From contig NC_087071.1 in NCBI RefSeq assembly GCF_963678635.1, forward strand, positions 33,158,141-33,222,140: a DNA stretch of 64,000 bases. The letters are read 5' to 3'. Source of the DNA: Symsagittifera roscoffensis (lineage: Eukaryota > Xenacoelomorpha > Acoela > Convolutidae). The position numbers and the translations under genes were made by a program. How positions within the stretch are numbered: the first letter of the stretch is position 1; each line of letters starts with the position of its first letter. This document shows positions 1 through 11,336 of this stretch, one piece after another. The notes under the pieces are model-generated. The model ran no database searches. It was not told the DNA's origin and was given only the letters and a program-made list of their open reading frames with translations.

Positions 1-120
1 GTTGAGTTTTCATTATTTAAGTTTAAACAAATGAGCCGGCGTTTTGCTAAATTCTCATTACTGTATTCCAATTTAACTTTTAAAAAACACGTATTACGTT
101 TAGACCAAAAAACGACAAAT

Positions 121-1550
121 ACGAACACCATGAGAACGACAACGAATAAAAGCTCTAAAGGACCTATTGGAACCAAACGTCTGATGGAATGAGGAGTGCA
201 GAGACGCCGCAAAGAACGACATACGACGAATTGTGGGTGCAGATTAGCACAACATGAAATCGACAACAAGCAAAAGCCCTAAAGGGCCTATTGGAAGCAA
301 ACGCCAGATAAGGAGGAACTCAGAGACGCCGCAATGAACGGCACACGACGAATTGTGGATGCAGCTGGACAGGCTCGTCCAGGAACTAAGAAAAGAAATG
401 ATCTACTCCTGCGAGAAGGTAATCATTGAGAACAAGGAGGATGAGAGCTCACCCTTTCCAAAGAAGACGATTCTTCGGAGAGATGATCTTAGTAAAAGTG
501 GCCAGGTACTCACGAAACCGTAAAAGGAAAGATAGCGTCCGAGACACGGTCGACAGTGAAAACATCCGGAGGTTCAATCTACCGGAAATCGGATAATGCA
601 GAAGCGAAGATCCATCTGCAACCAGAACAGATTCAAGGCTCGAGTAAGAGCCCATCAGCGGAGCCACGGAAAAACTACAGAAGATTAGTTTACCTGAGAA
701 GCTGGAGGAGAGTGACTCGGATGAGAAACTGCAACGGCAGGCGCAGCAGGCCGATTCGTCGTTCCCCGAAGAACATTTCCAACAGAGCCAAACAATAGTC
801 ACCTCTAAGGGTACAGAAGCTTGGGGGAAAGAAGGCGAGGACTAAACCTCGCAGTAAAGAGGGCCAAACGTAACAAAGGAGGACCCGGATCGCCAAGCGG
901 ACCAAAAACCCAAGAAAAAGTTGTTCTGAAAAAGGCCAAGAAGAAAAAGAAGACGAGAGAATGGGAGTATTTGGCGGACCAAGTACTATAGAGGTGAGTG
1001 CAAAAAGTGGATTTAAGAGGGAAAAACAAAGACGACTTAAGAGGGAAAAACCAATCGGCGGGAGAAAAAGATGAACGATTTGATCCCCAAACAGAGATGA
1101 ACGGACAACTCCAGCATGGAAGACATTAGTTTGTCGGGAGCGTGGAAGCTCCCGACAAACTGAAAGCAAGGAATTGCAACGTTTTGAAGACCCAGGCAAG
1201 GATTCGAGTAAAGAAATCTCGGAGGAAGAACTTTCAGGAGGCGCTTCTAAAGGCGGTCCTGCAAGAGTATAGGAGACGTCTAACTTGCTTCAAGACACAG
1301 AACGACAGACCAATTGAAACGCGACTGGGGCTCCTGGAAAGGCACTTATTTAGACGAAAGTTTGTATACGCTACTCTAGACGAGAGAGTAGACTGGAATC
1401 CGAGCTGGAGAATAAAACTGAACAAAGATTGAAGAATTAGTCAACTCAAAAATTGCATTTGAAACTGAAACAAACTGTTAAAACTGAGATTAAAAACTCC
1501 TGTTGTTACTTTTAAAATAATTCCAAAATTGAACAAAAACTTTTCACTCG
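121..1550 (+). pseudogene. degenerate retroelement-like coding remnant
   Basis: The stretch is GC-richer than its surroundings and strongly purine-rich on the plus strand. It holds several short open stretches rich in Lys, Arg and Glu, broken by stops and frame changes. The longest (1142-1432, 96 aa) is very basic and matches no family I know. The block ends just before a purine tract and a possible LTR start at 1551-1559, which would make it the broken body of an LTR retroelement on the plus strand. No reverse transcriptase, protease or integrase motif is visible, so this assignment is an inference from composition and from the tract at its end. Confidence 0.35.
129..368 (+). repeat. direct duplication of a ~120-bp segment
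   Basis: Two similar copies lie head to tail (about 129-245 and 252-368). Both contain a CTAAAGGxCCTATTGGAA core, a CAGAGACGCCGCAA core and end with ACGACGAATTGTGG. Each copy starts with an ATG followed by a short open frame of similar Lys/Ser/Thr-rich sequence; the copies differ at roughly one position in seven. This looks like an old local duplication at the start of a decayed ORF. Confidence 0.7.
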
Positions 1551-1558
1551 AGGGGGTA

Positions 1559-1747
1559 TGTGATACTGTTACTGCAATAGCAGTAATCTGATGTAACCTT
1601 CAGTGAACTATTCTATTGGTCACTGTAACTCAAACCTTCGGTACACCGCTGAATTGGTCACAGAGAAAACTATTAGTTTGAGTAACATTTTTATTCTTTG
1701 GAATTATAAATTACCTTGCCCTAACGATAGCCTTGTAGGTTATCACA
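1559..1747 (+). repeat. possible short LTR (3' LTR of the decayed element)
   Basis: A purine tract (AGGGGG, 1551-1556) is followed by TA and then TGTGATAC, the usual layout of a polypurine tract and an LTR start. About 190 bp downstream the sequence ends TATCACA, the inverted match to TGTGATA. A TATA-like ATTATAAATT lies at about 1703. No second LTR copy or target-site duplication was found, so the call rests on these end motifs only. Confidence 0.3.
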
Positions 1748-1904
1748 GTGGGTAAAGTAACACGGCTGTTAATTTGCAAAAAAATATGCACCATCAAAAA
1801 TACCGGGTGTAAAGCCTTAAATTAACAAAAATGTGGGTGAAAAGTTTTCATGTCCAGTTTCCGTGCTTACGTCAGCTTTTTACAGTCAGGTAATTTTGTC
1901 TATC

Positions 1905-1990
1905 TCTCACTGATGATGGTGGCCTCGAACCAATAACCTTTCGATTGAGAGGCAATACTGTAGCCTATTTCACCCAAACTATTTATCCGA
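1905..1990 (-). mobile_element. tRNA-derived SINE, copy 1
   Basis: On the minus strand the segment reads like a tRNA promoter region: a box-A-like GGTGAAATAGG followed by a box B, GTTCGAGGC (1922-1930), that fits GWTCRANNC. A 17-bp block (1936-1952) is identical to 5447-5463 in the second copy, and similarity continues past box B into a GAG-rich segment. Internal RNA polymerase III promoter boxes plus a shared non-tRNA tail indicate a SINE rather than a tRNA gene. A proper cloverleaf cannot be drawn. Confidence 0.55.
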
Positions 1991-3509
1991 TTTTGACTGT
2001 CAGAAACCGAGAGTGGCACAAGAATTTGGCTCGATGATAATAAAAAATAAAAAACACGATTTTTATCTCTTTTTTTTTTCAAAAATGCTGTGGTCGATTT
2101 TCAACATGATCCGTTCAAAATCTAAGCAAAACCTATGAAGTACGTCCTAAAAATGTGGCGTAACAACATTTCGCAGTAAAGAACCGACCGCTCAATAGTT
2201 GGGCCACAAGAAAAAAATTTGCAATTAAATTAACATAAGATAAAAACCCTACAGATAATCACGTACTCAAAGTACAAAAAAGTATGTCAATTAGGCATAG
2301 ACAAACTCAAGCTGTCTTGTGTATTCATCAATTTTTATATTGCGTCACAAAGATTTACAAACTACCATATTAGGGATCGATTTAATCCCACATCGAAACG
2401 GACTAACGACTAAAATTTGCCCTGCTTTGAATCGAAAATTTGTGATTAATTTGTTTGAATTGGTTCAAAGTCATAATGCCGAAAATTCGAAGTTTGTCAC
2501 ATTGAGCAAGTTTAAGAAAGCAAGATAGCAAAAATAATTCTATCCTTAAATTAAAATTCTTTTTTTGCTCTGTCTCCAAGATAATCAATAAAAAAATGGT
2601 AGTTTCTTCGATTCGCAGAGGTTCTATGCGAGGCTTTCCAGCCTATCTAATTATAGTCGTTTCTCTAAACTCCCACTTTCCAGAAAGAGTTATTTTCAGT
2701 CTATTCCAAACCATATTCTAAAAAACCAACCAAACTCAAAGTTCCTTCTTTCAGCATTCGAAACAAAAACAACACAATAATTTCAGGATTTTTTTATAAC
2801 GCGAGATTTATTTTTTATTAAAATATTTCAAAAATAAATTGCATGCCATCTATGATTTTGTTAGCAGTAGTTTTTCTTTATCAACTTCTTGCCAATTATA
2901 CTCAAGAAAATTTTTTTTTGTTCATCTATTTTTGTGCAGTTATACAAATTATTTGCAATTTTTTTTTGTTTTTGACCAAAAACTATGTTTTACTGCGGAA
3001 ATTCCCATGCTTTTTTTTGGGATAACTTGGCGTGACGATGATGGATTGTTCCATTTCCAACGCTTGTATTTTTAGCTAACATTAATCTGGCATTTATTAG
3101 TTTACGGTACCGTTACCGACAAGCTAATTAAGCTTCCCACAATAAGTTAATCTTTCCTCGGGCGATTAAGATTTCAGCGGACTTCCTTTACTCTTATTTT
3201 GCAACATTGTATAATTGGAAGCGCAACTGCTTCCTCTAGATGTCCGCATTTGCAAATTTAAAAAATCTGTTGACGACGAAAGCTGAATAGGCAAAGAGAA
3301 AACATTTTAGTCAAGGAAACTGAGTCCCTTTTTCAGTCCCACTTCTTAGAGATTTAATGGCAAAAAAGTCAAAAAATAGGTTAATTATGTTTATTATTTG
3401 GACCCAGGGATATTTGAATGTCTTTTTGGAACATAGAAAAAGCAAGTCAAAAAGAAACTGTCAAAATGGAAGCAGAAGAAAGATTGACTTGTTAACATTA
3501 CATCTGGAA

Positions 3510-3867
3510 CAGAGACGTATCTAGGATTTTATCAAGGGTGATTTTCAAAAATATTTCGAAATTTTTATCGCTTTTTTAAGTCGTATTAAACTGATTTTTG
3601 AAATCTTCTCAACCCTACGTAACAAAAAATGTAGGCAAATTTTTGAAAAAACAGTCCAACAATAAGTTTTGGGCATTTTTGAAAAAGTTGTCCAAAAATC
3701 TTGTTTTCCGGCGCACGCATCTAACCAAAATCAGTAAATATTGGCGCCAACGGCGTCCTTAGAAAAGTTTTAGGGTTGATTGGCTGAAAATTGAGTAAAA
3801 AAAACAATAACAAGAGGAACCATTTGGCTGGTGACGGGGTCGAATATATCCCCTAAATCCGCCCCTG
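3510..3867. mobile_element. hAT-type MITE (family A), 358 bp
   Basis: The left end CAGAGACGTATCTAGG and right end CTAAATCCGCCCCTG are imperfect terminal inverted repeats. They are flanked by ATCTGGAA (3502-3509) and ATCTGAAA (3868-3875), a 7/8 match and hence an 8-bp target-site duplication as made by hAT transposases. The interior shares blocks with the other copies, including a TTGGCGCC segment, a TTTTAGGGTTGATTGGC segment and a GGGGTCGAAT motif. It has no coding capacity, so it is non-autonomous. Confidence 0.8.
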
Positions 3868-4139
3868 ATCTGAAACAACCGATACGAAATTGGGGAAAAA
3901 AAAACTTTATGTTTTCGGTCGCCAAGATGTTATTCAAAAACAAAAAATTGCCATTTTATTTTATCATTTGCATAATTTAGAGTTCAAATCAAATAAGCAA
4001 ATTATTAAATTTTTCGTAGTCAAGTATTCAGTATTCAAGTAATTGGGCGATGACCAGACTTTTGTTTCAATTCTTTTTATTCAATATCATTTGGGTCAAA
4101 TTATGAGATATCAGTTTTTACATGCCAAATCATTTTTAG

Positions 4140-4620
4140 CGCTGAACAAAACGCCGCTCACGCATTTCAAGCAATAAACAAGACTGCTTGTATCAGGACA
4201 TATCCCTGAATGTTTTGACTGCCTTTTAAGGTCTATCAAGCAGTGTTCGCTTTAATACAAACCATATAAAGTACAAAGTGATAGATTTCGCTCATATTAA
4301 GGCAAAAATTATGACAAATAGCCTGTTTCAACCAATTCAGAGCAATTTCTATGAGGGATTGAATATCCGCTTACGCGTTAGTTTTCGCGCGTTAGTTTTC
4401 CCAATTTGGTCATATTGGCAATATTCAAACCCTCATGACGAAATCAAAAAAAAATCAGAGGTGAAGTATCTTTTCAAATTTAAGCTCAATACAACAATTC
4501 ATTTTGATATGTTAAAATTCTGTCAAAAATGGATAGTTAAAAAGTCGAAACTTGTCTGTAGAAAAAAACCCACCCGAGCTCAAATATTCCTTTATTTTCG
4601 TTAAGAAAGCCGGAAAAAAA
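4140..4620 (+). repeat. dispersed repeat C, copy 1
   Basis: This segment is clearly related to 17440-17990 and its tandem duplicate at 24548-25100. Shared blocks include ACTGCTYGTATCARG near the start, TAAGGTCTAT, CATATAAAG, ATGACAAATA and a late AAAAAGTCGAARYTTGTCTG. The copies have diverged by substitutions and indels, more than the tandem duplication has. Open frames across it are not conserved between copies, so it is a repeat rather than a gene. Its ends and class are unclear. Confidence 0.65.
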
Positions 4621-5409
4621 CTGGAAATGAACGCATTTAGTTTTTGAGCAATTTTGGAAATCCCGAACACTTAAGCGCAAAACGGGTTCAATTAAGGCAG
4701 AAGGACAAAAAACAACAAAACTGCTCGTATCTGCAAGTCAGAACAATAAATCAAATAATCTTTAGCCAAGAAATTCTTTTAATCCTATGGCATATTACCA
4801 ATTTACACTATTGCAGAGTTTGCATGGAGTTTTGCCTCGTGTTAAATAATAAATTTATTGAGAAATGAGGAAAATAAGACAGAAAGTTTTGAGAAAAATT
4901 TATGATAAATTACGTAAGAAGAAAATACTCAAATAGTTTTTTTTAGTAAAACTAAGAACTTAAACTTAAACTCAGTCTTTCAACCTTTAAGCTTTAGAAC
5001 AATCTGTGGCAAACCAATTTTCATTCAAACTTATCAATCTATAGATGACAGATATGATTTTTGATTTTTCGGCTCAAGGATAAAAAACGATGCTCTGAAT
5101 TTAACCTGAAACCATTATTCTTATATGATTTTCTTATGAGATAATTTTAGATTTTCTTTTTAACTGGCTTATGAGACAATTTCAAATCTCCCTAATTTAT
5201 TATACTTAAAAAAATAAGCGAATAAAATTTTCAAGATGCTGCTCTTAGTTATTTTTAGCGGTCATAATATTTGCTGCCGACGCGTCGAAAAGAATAGATA
5301 TCTGGAAATAAAGCACACATAGTTTGGCGCAGTTTTTTGAAAGTCAAAGCAAGTAATCGCCAAACTTTCCGATATGGCAGAGGGAGAATATGTAGGGGAG
5401 CGATGGTAA

Positions 5410-5560
5410 AGTAGGGGAGCGGTGGTGAAGTGGGAACGTCTCCACGCCTCTCAATCGAAAGGTCGGATGTTCGAGACCCCACATGATTCGTGATCGTTGC
5501 TTGAGGGTGAGGCAACGTTACCCAGACCAAAAAATAACCAAAAAAATTGCATGAAACTCT
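5410..5560 (+). mobile_element. tRNA-derived SINE, copy 2
   Basis: Box A (TGGTGAAGTGG, 5423-5433) and box B (GTTCGAGAC, 5469-5477) of a tRNA-type RNA polymerase III promoter are present in the right order. The 17-bp block at 5447-5463 matches copy 1 exactly. A short tandem duplication lies just upstream (GATGGTAAAGTAGGGGAGC / GGTGGTGAAGTGGG). After box B a segment with GAGGGTGAGGCAA resembles the same region in copy 1. The 3' limit may lie further downstream, near 5670. Confidence 0.55.
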
Positions 5561-5670
5561 TGAGCAGGACACAACAGCGGCACTCCGTGAAGAGCTGAAC
5601 AGCTCGTATATGTTGGGGTTGGTCCTTTCCCTTGTGGATAAAGATAAACCGTCTTAAATCTTAAAATCTT

Positions 5671-8243
5671 TAAAAAATGATATAAAATGACAAGTATTTT
5701 CATACTAAATCACATATGATAACACGTAGTTTGACATTACGGCACGTAAGTCAACGAGTATAAATCTAAAATGGGCAATATCTCAGTGTTTTCTTAACGG
5801 GGCCAAATGGCCTGTGGTGAAGATTTTTTTCCCGAAAATGATGGCTTTTTAATTAACTTACTCTTAAAATGCCCTCTTACCTTCCTTCATACACTAGTGC
5901 AGATTTTTCACAGAGATTTGCTCCATCAACAAAACAAGAGAATTTCACTGATAAAAGCAAGAAAAGTTTCAGTAGAAAAAGATATTCCGAAAAAAGATGT
6001 GAGAAAGTTACCTAAAAGGAAGATTACCGAAGCAATTTTTTCTAAATAACTATAAAATTCAATTTAAAAATGTATCTAGTTGTCTTTAAAATAGACGGAA
6101 ACATGTCGCAAATTCTAATTGATAAGCGTTATATAAATACAATGTTAGCTGAAATTTTTTCAGTCGAATTTAATAGCAAAGTGGATGATTGAGACTTAAT
6201 TTAATGAAGATGTCACCCGCTGGTTCATGGATGGACGCTTGATGGATGAGCATTGTCAAACCAATTTCTGCTCTCAATTTCAAAAAAGGATGTCTATTTA
6301 TGACCAAATACGGCTTTTATCATGATGATCGAAAAACCATTTTTTAATGTCGTACAAGGATAAAAACGATACTCTGATATCAATTTGTGAACGTAAATCT
6401 GTTATTTTGAGATTCTGAGCGTTTTTAGTTTTCTCGAATTTATTTAATCAAGTTAATGTGCCAATTAATTTTTCACAAAACTACCACAACCCGCCTAATC
6501 AAAATTTTTTGATAGAAATTAAAGTTTTTAGGCAGTTATTCATTATAAAATACAAAATACTTACATGGCGCTGTCAGCCTATTTTAAGAGCGGAAAAATC
6601 GTCGACCTGTCTGTAGTAACAAAATGGAATTAAAAAAGTGATAGCTGAGAAAAGCTAAATTAAATTTAAACTTTCAAAAGATATAATGGCAAAATATTTT
6701 TTGGGGAATAACAAGCTCAAATTGTCATTCATTTTTGTTGCAAGTTGAATTTATGATGAGTTATGCTTGTTTGTACAATGGATAAAATATTAAGAGCTTA
6801 TTAAAAATTTACACGCTTTTTACTCTGGTCTAATGTACAAAATGTTGAAATGCCACAAATTCTACCCGACAGAAAAGGAAAAGTCTGAGAACAATAATTA
6901 ATTGGAAAAAACGTTGTTTCACTTTTGAGATAAAAGCCCGCTTCGTAATTTCAATGCTACTCCACTTTTCTCCACGAGTCGTTCATTAAGTGTATGAACT
7001 TTCAAATGAAAAAATACTTTTTACAAAAAATCATATACTAAAAATCATATCAATAAGCGATAGAAACGAAATATATTTAAAAGGAAACAGGAAGTAGCTG
7101 CAAGTTAGTTTTATAAAACCTATTGCAATCAAATTCAATTAGCTCAAATAGAAAATAACTTAGAACATCTAATCTTCATTTTCGAACAAATTTTATCAAC
7201 CTTTGAATGATTAGATCAAATAATTTTATTAATCTTTTTTAAAAAGTCCGCTGGTAAAATTTTGTTGTTTTTCAGTTTTCCTCAAGAAAAATCAAAAAAA
7301 ATTTTAATCTTTGAATTTGTAGCAAAAACATGATTCTGAAAAGATCACTTTTGTCTTTGCTTTGTAAGTTTTTTAATCATTTATTCAAAAGCTAGATGAA
7401 TTTAATACTACAAAAGTGTTTTTTTTTGCTGTTAACTCTTTCTGTAATTGACATTCATTTTAAACCTTCTGACAACTTGATTGATCGGTGAGTAAAACCA
7501 TTCGCTAAATGGAGTGAAACTTGTATTTGAACTAAAATACAGAATAGAACTAGATTGTGGATGTCCTTAATTTAGTACATGTAGAAGCGGTTTAGAAGGA
7601 TACGACCTCTACACCATTCAAAGTGTTCACCCTTTTGGTAAATTGTTCACGGCAAAAGAACTATTACTTGGCAAAAGTGTGGTAAGATTGTACTAAGGTC
7701 ATTTTGTGAGTGGAGTATAATACATCGAGGAAAGACGGTGACGCAAATCCCACAACAGAGCTTTTTTCTCTGGCTCTTCTAAGGTTTGTAGCCTGAAGTT
7801 GCTTTGGAATTAAAAATCATCAAATGTTTTTGAAAAAGTTTAGTGAAACTTTTTGGATTACTTGCAATCTTCAAGGTTCTTTGAATTTTCGTAGCAATTT
7901 TTACAGATTTTTGGAACTTTTGACACAATCTTGCCAAGTTTTTAAAGATTTATCTTCAAGATTTAACATCCTCAAACTACCACTCATCTTTGAATAAAAC
8001 AATTATCATTGAATAAAACATAGTCAATTATCGACTCAAATACTAATTGACAAAAAGCTCAGTGACCTAATTCATTTTTACCAATTCTTCTACTGCTGGC
8101 ATAAAAATTTCGAATCTAATTTTGGTGTTTTCAGTAGAAACATAAAAAATATATCAAATTGTTTGGGTTTTACATTTGGGTTAATGTTTCTCATGCAAAG
8201 AGTGTTTTTTTAAGTTGATTTTGAAACGCTTTTTAATTGATTT
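5671..8243. other. AT-rich intergenic stretch
   Basis: I see no gene that can be supported. An 80-residue open frame at 5807-6049 (plus) is Lys-rich towards its end and matches nothing known. A short open stretch before a GTAAG at about 7585-7685 is discussed among the findings. The rest is low-complexity A/T-rich sequence. Confidence 0.6.
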
Positions 8244-9130
8244 TAAAAACAACGAGGCTGTACCATGTACTTTTTTAGATCTCTCAAAAGCCTTTGATAC
8301 GGTAGATCAAGGATTTTTCTCGAAAAATGTTATGCCTACGGCTTAAGATTTCCAAACCTTGAAATTATAAAACCCAACCTCACAAACAGATATATTATGT
8401 AGAATTTTAAAATAACCAATCAAAACAGCAGAAAAAACTTAATGGGGTTCCACAGGGATCAGATTTGGGACCTTTGCTATTTTGTTGTAAGTGAATGATC
8501 TGCCTAATGATTGCTCGAACAGCTGTGTGATAGTTTTCGCTGACGATGCAACTATTTTCACGCACATTTTTGACAATGGCTTAAACTTGAATTGAAATGC
8601 AAGGTCCTTTTTTGGTAAAAAAAAAACAACCGCTTCCTAGTATCAATATCAAGGGTCATGAGCTAGAATTTAAAGAAGAATTGAGATATCTTGGTGTAGT
8701 ATTAGATGATAAGCTGATTTTTGGGCAATGTTTTTCAATCAAAAAAATTTATCACTACAGAATGTTTTTCAATCAAAAAATATTAGTAACACTATATGAA
8801 GCGTATGTAGAACCGGTATTGCAAAGTTCAGATCTATTAAATGGATTAGCCATTAAAACGGAGTAGAAAAAAAAAACAGAACGTTCACAAAATTGCATTC
8901 TATGTATTCTTTTTAGCTGAAAAAGAACGGATAGTTCGAGAAAATTAAAAAAGATCACAAAAGTTACTCTAGCAAGAAGGAATTTTATGTCTATGATTTT
9001 TTTATTAAGAAATGAAAAACCTTACTCTATAGTCATCAACCTAAATTCAAATGAAGAATTAGATCAATGTCTCAAAACAGAAAAATTGAAACAAAGGCTT
9101 ACAATTATTAGAAAAAGTGACATTGTTTAA
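8244..9130 (+). pseudogene. non-LTR (LINE) reverse transcriptase, broken
   Basis: Classic LINE reverse-transcriptase blocks occur in order but in different frames: FLDLSKAFDTVD (8272-8307), the GVPQGS block (8444-8461), a VFADDA block with the catalytic Asp pair (about 8536-8547), then RYLGVVLDDKL in the thumb region (about 8684-8720) and a degenerate VEPVLQSS segment (about 8808-8830). Frame changes and stops separate the blocks, and spacing between the first and second block is shortened. No 5' ORF1, endonuclease or poly-A tail can be assigned. The block pattern suits the CR1/Jockey group, but the exact clade is not resolvable. It is a dead fragment. Confidence 0.85.
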
Positions 9131-9775
9131 ATTAGGAGCAACTAGTACAAGATTGAGAATTTCTCCAATTTTACAAGGTTGATAAAAGTTTTATAATTGA
9201 AGTTATGCAATATATGGAAAAAAAATTTCAAAATTAATTTTTCAATTTCGAGTTTTGTTCATACTAGACAACAAGACTTTATGTGAATTATTCTTGTGAA
9301 ACTCGAAAACAGTAGATTCAAATAATACCGCACCTACAAAGATTTTTAGCCCAAAATATTTCTCTATGTTTTAAAAATAAACACTTGCGTTGCACAAAAA
9401 AATGTTAAATTTAATATGCTTTCAAAAACTTTTCACTTAAAACGTCAGGCGCTTTTACTCTGATAGTTCTTCAACTCAACTATAAAACAAAACCAAATCT
9501 AAAAAATGATGTGTTTCTCTTAACTTGATGCAAACATTCATTTTTTCACAATCTATCAGGGATATCAGGGATGGAATTTGGATTTACTCGAGGCATAGGG
9601 CGAGAATTCACAAAAGTAGAAAACAAACCGACGTTTTGTTTGATTGACCTGTTTAAATTTCCAAAGTCTTTTGAACAATAGCTTTTTGACATTTTCTGCA
9701 CTACAGTCAAATTTCGTTTAAAAACTAGTCAAAATTGGGTACTTTGTGGATCATTCGTAAATAAAAAATGCTGTT

Positions 9776-9960
9776 TTTGGGGTCGGCTCTCCACGCTCAA
9801 AACTAGTGTTTTTATTGACTTTGAATGAATCTTTAGAAGAATTTAGGGTCGACCGGCCGAAAATTGATGCGCAAAACAGCACTAAAGTGCGATCCTCTGT
9901 ATAGTGAGGTGTCGAATCTCTGAGAAGCGAGGGCGCTTCTTTACGCCGTCCTCTTTGCCT
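9776..9960. mobile_element. hAT-type MITE (family A), decayed internal fragment
   Basis: The blocks GGCTCTCCACGCTCAAAACTAG, TTTAGGGTCGACCGGCCG and GGTGTCGAATCTCTGAGAAG align in order with the interior of the better copies (for example 32550-32700), but neither terminal repeat is recognisable. It is an old truncated copy. Confidence 0.5.
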
Positions 9961-10552
9961 TCTTAAATGCGCTCTACTTTTTGCGCCAAAATATATCATT
10001 TTATTAAAAGAAAGCGCATAAAAAACGCATGCAGCATATTGCTTGTTAAAACTTTCAGGAACACTTTTACCAAAACATTTTTCTCGCAAAATTTTACCCG
10101 TGGCCCTGAATTTTGTAAAAAAAAACAATCTCTTATAATGCTTTAGGTGAGTTCACGGGATCATACAAGGATGGCTTTAAAAATTTTGACATTATTTGTT
10201 AACTTTTTGTGTTATTTTATCCGTCCCCGTATGAGTGATTACTGGAAAAGCAGATAAATGTATACCAAAAACTGTCATTCTACCTGCTTAATTTATCTTC
10301 ATAATTTACAATTTTCCGCCCATTTTTGCGGCGTCAAGATATTCGAAAAATAGTAATGTCCTAGTTTGTAGCGTCAAAATTTTAATATTGATTTTTAATA
10401 GTTGATATCTTCACATTCTTATGTTGTTCTGCGCATATATGTTAAAAGGTCATGATGTCTCTATACTGTCATGTCACAAACTAATGTAAAGTACAAAATT
10501 ATCTTCTTGTTTCTACTGATATTATAATTGGATAAACTAGTGTATTCCAATT

Positions 10553-10670
10553 CGCGGGTTTGACCCCTACTTAACAAAACTGCTTATCAATCAATTCCAT
10601 ACAAAAAAATGCCTAACATACGATTTCCATTTATGAATGATTTATGATAAGCGTTTTTCCACAGAAAATT
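10553..10670. repeat. fold-back repeat B, decayed fragment
   Basis: Begins with CGCGGGTTTGACC, close to the family end CCCGGGTTGACC, followed by CAATTCCATACAAAAAAATGCC, and runs into ATGATAAGCGTTTTTCC, a segment also present in the copy ending at 11336. Confidence 0.4.
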
Positions 10671-11179
10671 TTTCTTAATTCTCGTTTTAGTCGCCAAACC
10701 AAGCTTACGAACAAAAAAAAAGTTTTCCATTTTTGCGAGCAAAATTTCCAAATTTTACTTTTAACTTAGTCCAGGCAAGGTCTTCGTACATAAAAGAACC
10801 AAAGGTCACATTGAAGGATCTCTATGATGGCAGAGTTTGTATTTTTCAAATATTAGATGATCAAATACATCGAACCGAAAAGCAGGCCAAGGTTTGCAAC
10901 GTCTGAGTTTTTTAAAACTGATGTTGCCAAAAGTTCTTTTTAAGTTTTTTGTATCCGTAACAGAAGTTTTTTGTAGCCATGTACAGAAACTTATATCGTT
11001 TTGGTTATAATTTTGATTAGAATTCTATCTTTATCTGACTTGGCATCTTGCAATACGTAGTTATAACTGCGATTCGATGCCGTATAATTTGTTGATTTTC
11101 TCAGTTGGGGAAAACTTCATTGTTTGTGCTCAGGGCTTAACATAAATATAAAACGATACACAAAAATTTCACGAAAAAA

Positions 11180-11336
11180 TACTTGTCATAAAATTCCATA
11201 GTCTGAAAAAAATGCTTATCAAACAACTCCATTGTATGAAAAAAGGCTTATCTTTTGATTTGATTCTATGGAATTACATGATAAGCGTTTTGTCCATAAT
11301 ATCAAGTTGTATGGTAATCTTTTTTGTCAACCCGGG
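11180..11336. repeat. fold-back repeat B, right end
   Basis: Contains ATTCCATAGT, ATGGAATTACATGATAAGCG and ends TTTTTGTCAACCCGGG, the inverted form of the family end CCCGGGTTGACCAAAAA. The left end is not clear. A 60-residue open frame over it is not conserved and is disregarded. Confidence 0.5.

Noticed and set aside
4278..4604. 108-aa plus-strand ORF
   Set aside because: It lies within dispersed repeat C, and the frame is not kept in the related copies at 17.6 and 24.7 kb.
5397..5500. Genuine tRNA gene
   Set aside because: Boxes A and B fit, but acceptor and anticodon arms do not pair; a second copy with the same tail points to a SINE.
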